From Niastella sp. OAS944 (GTDB lineage Bacteria; Bacteroidota; Bacteroidia; Chitinophagales; Chitinophagaceae), in assembly GCA_024809215.1 (NCBI GenBank), contig JANUBW010000009.1, forward strand, positions 248,001 to 312,000: a stretch of 64,000 nucleotides of DNA, read 5' to 3'. A program made the translations under genes and the position numbers. The notes under the pieces are model-generated. The model was not told the DNA's origin. It ran no database searches and saw only the letters and a program-made list of their open reading frames with translations. This document shows, one piece after another, positions 63,102-64,000 of the stretch. Numbering within the stretch: position 1 is the stretch's first letter; each line of letters starts with the position of its first letter.

Positions 63102-63124
63102 AAATTGATTTTGGACAATAAATG
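63102..63124 (+). promoter_or_regulatory. Upstream element of the microprotein module (copy 2)
   Basis: TTGATTTTGGACAATAAATG, 59 bp before the ATG at 63183, matches 62825-62846 except for one base. The shared element suggests common regulation of the two transcription units. Confidence 0.5.
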
Positions 63125-63182
63125 TTGGGATGGTCGTGGTTGTTATAGGTAGTGTTGAATTAAGTTGTATTTTTTGTGAATT

Positions 63183-63506
63183 ATGAACTACGATGCCTAT
63201 ACAGATATTCGTGAGGGACGTAATCTTAATACTTTTGAATTTGTAAGCATTGGGAAAAATGGTGCAATACCAAAATGTGTATTTTTTGTTCCTACCCCAA
63301 TACCATATGTTTATAATTTGGCATTCGGAAATGTTTTAGACGATGGCGAAATTGATGATACTACAGTAAGTGATAATGGTGACCGTAATAAAATATTAGC
63401 TACGTTGGCAAAGGTGATAGACCAGTATACGCGTAAGTACCCTGAAAGGCAAATCTTTTTTCAGGGAAGTACAAAAGAACGAACGAGGCTTTACCGATGG
63501 CAGTAG
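63183..63506 (+). CDS. DUF6934-like protein, frameshifted near the C-terminus
   Basis: The first 105 residues fit the DUF6934 family as I know it: MNYDAYTDIREGRNLNTFEF, VYNLAFGNVLDDGEIDDTTV, SDNGDRNKILATLAKVIDQY and GSTKERTRLYRWQ. In relatives the sequence after RTRLYR continues with a short tail of the type M-A-x-G-I-N-L-E-E. Here the frame ends after WQ, while a tail MAVGINLEELSGIFEIYG starts in another frame at 63497. One base appears missing near 63495-63500. It may be a true mutation, a sequencing error, or recoding. The function of DUF6934 is unknown. It lies between the two paralogous microprotein genes. Confidence 0.7.
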   Translation: MNYDAYTDIREGRNLNTFEFVSIGKNGAIPKCVFFVPTPIPYVYNLAFGNVLDDGEIDDTTVSDNGDRNKILATLAKVIDQYTRKYPERQIFFQGSTKERTRLYRWQ

Positions 63507-63634
63507 GTATAAATCTGGAAGAATTGTCTGGGATATTTGAAATTTATGGCCAGGTGAAGAGTGGGGAAGAGTTTGTGTCTTTTTGTAAAAACATGGAAAT
63601 CAATGCGTTTCTTATCAAAAGAAAAAATGTTTAA
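63497..63634 (+). other. Frame-shifted C-terminal tail of the DUF6934-like gene
   Basis: From ATG 63497 the frame reads MAVGINLEELSGIFEIYGQ, then VKSGEEFVSFCKNMEINAFL and IKRKNV-stop (45 codons). It overlaps the end of the upstream frame by 10 bases and fits the family's C-terminal tail. It ends 9 bp before the second microprotein gene. Confidence 0.65.
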
Positions 63635-63643
63635 TTTCACTTC

Positions 63644-63817
63644 ATGAAAAAGCTAATTAAAAGGCTGTTCAAAAGAAAGAAAAAAAGTCTCTTCGATCAG
63701 AAGGTTAATTTTATTTATGACCCCAGGTTGGATAATTTGAAGCCGGGACCATCTTTATTAAAGAAACTTGAGGAAGCTAATCTCAATCTATCGAAGATAA
63801 AGTCATTCCCCAAGTAA
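63644..63817 (+). CDS. Basic microprotein A2 (paralogue of the gene at 62892)
   Basis: The 57-residue product starts MKKLIKRLFKRKKKSLFDQK, continues VNFIYDPRLDNLKPGPSLLK and ends KLEEANLNLSKIKSFPK. It parallels A1 along its length: basic start, V-N/V-x-Y, L-x-N-x-x-x-GP, KLEEAN, LS. It follows the DUF6934-like tail by 9 bp and is followed by a terminator, so the two are probably co-transcribed. The arrangement of small basic protein next to a DUF6934-type protein, present twice in part, suggests a functional pair. Confidence 0.72.
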   Translation: MKKLIKRLFKRKKKSLFDQKVNFIYDPRLDNLKPGPSLLKKLEEANLNLSKIKSFPK

Positions 63818-63843
63818 CCAAATAATAAACTTAATAGTAAAGT

Positions 63844-63865
63844 CTCCCAACACCGGGAGGTTTTT
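63844..63865 (+). terminator. Rho-independent terminator after the microprotein module
   Basis: CTCCC and GGGAG flank a six-base loop (AACACC), followed by GTTTTT. It lies 27 bp after the microprotein stop codon. Confidence 0.75.
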
Positions 63866-64000
63866 GCATTAAACGACCTCCTCACAACTCGTGATTAAAT
63901 ATTTATTAGCCGAACATTTGTAATAGCAACCCTTCTTACTATTTTACTCCCAAACTTCTATTGCACATCATTAAAAAGATCGGTACAGATGTTGTCAACT
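63866..64000. other. Window end, nothing recognised
   Basis: The remaining 135 bases are AT-rich and show no frame, repeat or RNA signature I can support. Confidence 0.5.

Noticed and set aside
1-64000. tRNA, rRNA, IS element or prophage genes
   Set aside because: No cloverleaf-like T-loop sequence, rRNA block, transposase or integrase motif was found while reading both strands; weak or degenerate ones may have been missed without a search tool.

Overview
The window looks like chromosome from a soil or plant-associated member of the Bacteroidota, most likely family Chitinophagaceae (Niastella/Chitinophaga type). The reasons are two SusC/SusD pairs, a hybrid two-component system (HTCS) regulator, sulfatases and many glycoside hydrolases, lipoprotein signals of Bacteroidota type, and intergenic spaces packed with short degenerate inverted repeats. 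No tRNA, rRNA, IS element, phage gene or CRISPR array was seen.

Layout. 1-1.2 kb: 3' part of a GH28 pectinase-like gene. 1.3-12.4 kb: mostly household genes (Bcr/CflA exporter, Uma2 nuclease-like protein, VIT1-like carrier, ornithine aminotransferase, ispE, bifunctional nuclease, etfA/etfB, a TPR protein, tilS, a rhomboid protease). 12.7-25.2 kb: a potassium-uptake island: a sigma-54-type response regulator, kup, an unrecognised small membrane protein, a 26-residue kdpF, kdpA, kdpB, kdpC, an outer-membrane porin, a kdpD cut down to its N-terminal domains, and a separate histidine kinase. There is no kdpE, so the sigma-54 activator is the best candidate partner. 25.3-27.5 kb: a beta-helix lipoprotein, a small membrane protein and a Crp/Fnr regulator. 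28.3-50.5 kb: a large polysaccharide-utilisation locus with two sulfatases, an HTCS sensor, two SusC/D pairs, GH43- and GH5-like enzymes, and two diverged paralogues of a clan GH-A-like enzyme I cannot assign to a family. 50.9-58.8 kb: a redox and sulfur cluster: two paralogous DoxX-like membrane proteins, a lipoprotein cytochrome c, a SoxC/sulfite-oxidase-type molybdoenzyme, a CrtI-type flavoprotein and a YeiH-type putative sulfate exporter. 59-61.4 kb: a GH2 enzyme. 61.9-63.8 kb: a secreted protein of unknown role, then a small module of two paralogous basic microproteins around a frameshifted DUF6934-like gene.

Most unusual signals. Two long arrays have a 21-nt period. The one at 61372-61917 starts at the first base after the GH2 stop codon and runs 26 units with no insertion or deletion; its last units form a 15-bp transcription-terminator stem. 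The other, at 27647-28140, lies between divergent genes and ends in an orphan hairpin. Twenty-one bp is two helical turns, and also seven codons. Other notable points are an intergenic repeat copy (29 of 31 bases) inside the tilS reading frame, a repeat that supplies the last codons and stop of a glycosidase gene, and leader hairpins before kdp, the sigma-54 regulator and the second susC.

How the parts may work together (inference): the HTCS senses a glycan fragment and drives the SusC/D-sulfatase-hydrolase genes. The adjacent molybdoenzyme/cytochrome/exporter genes could handle sulfur oxyanions. The potassium island is a self-contained transport and sensing unit.
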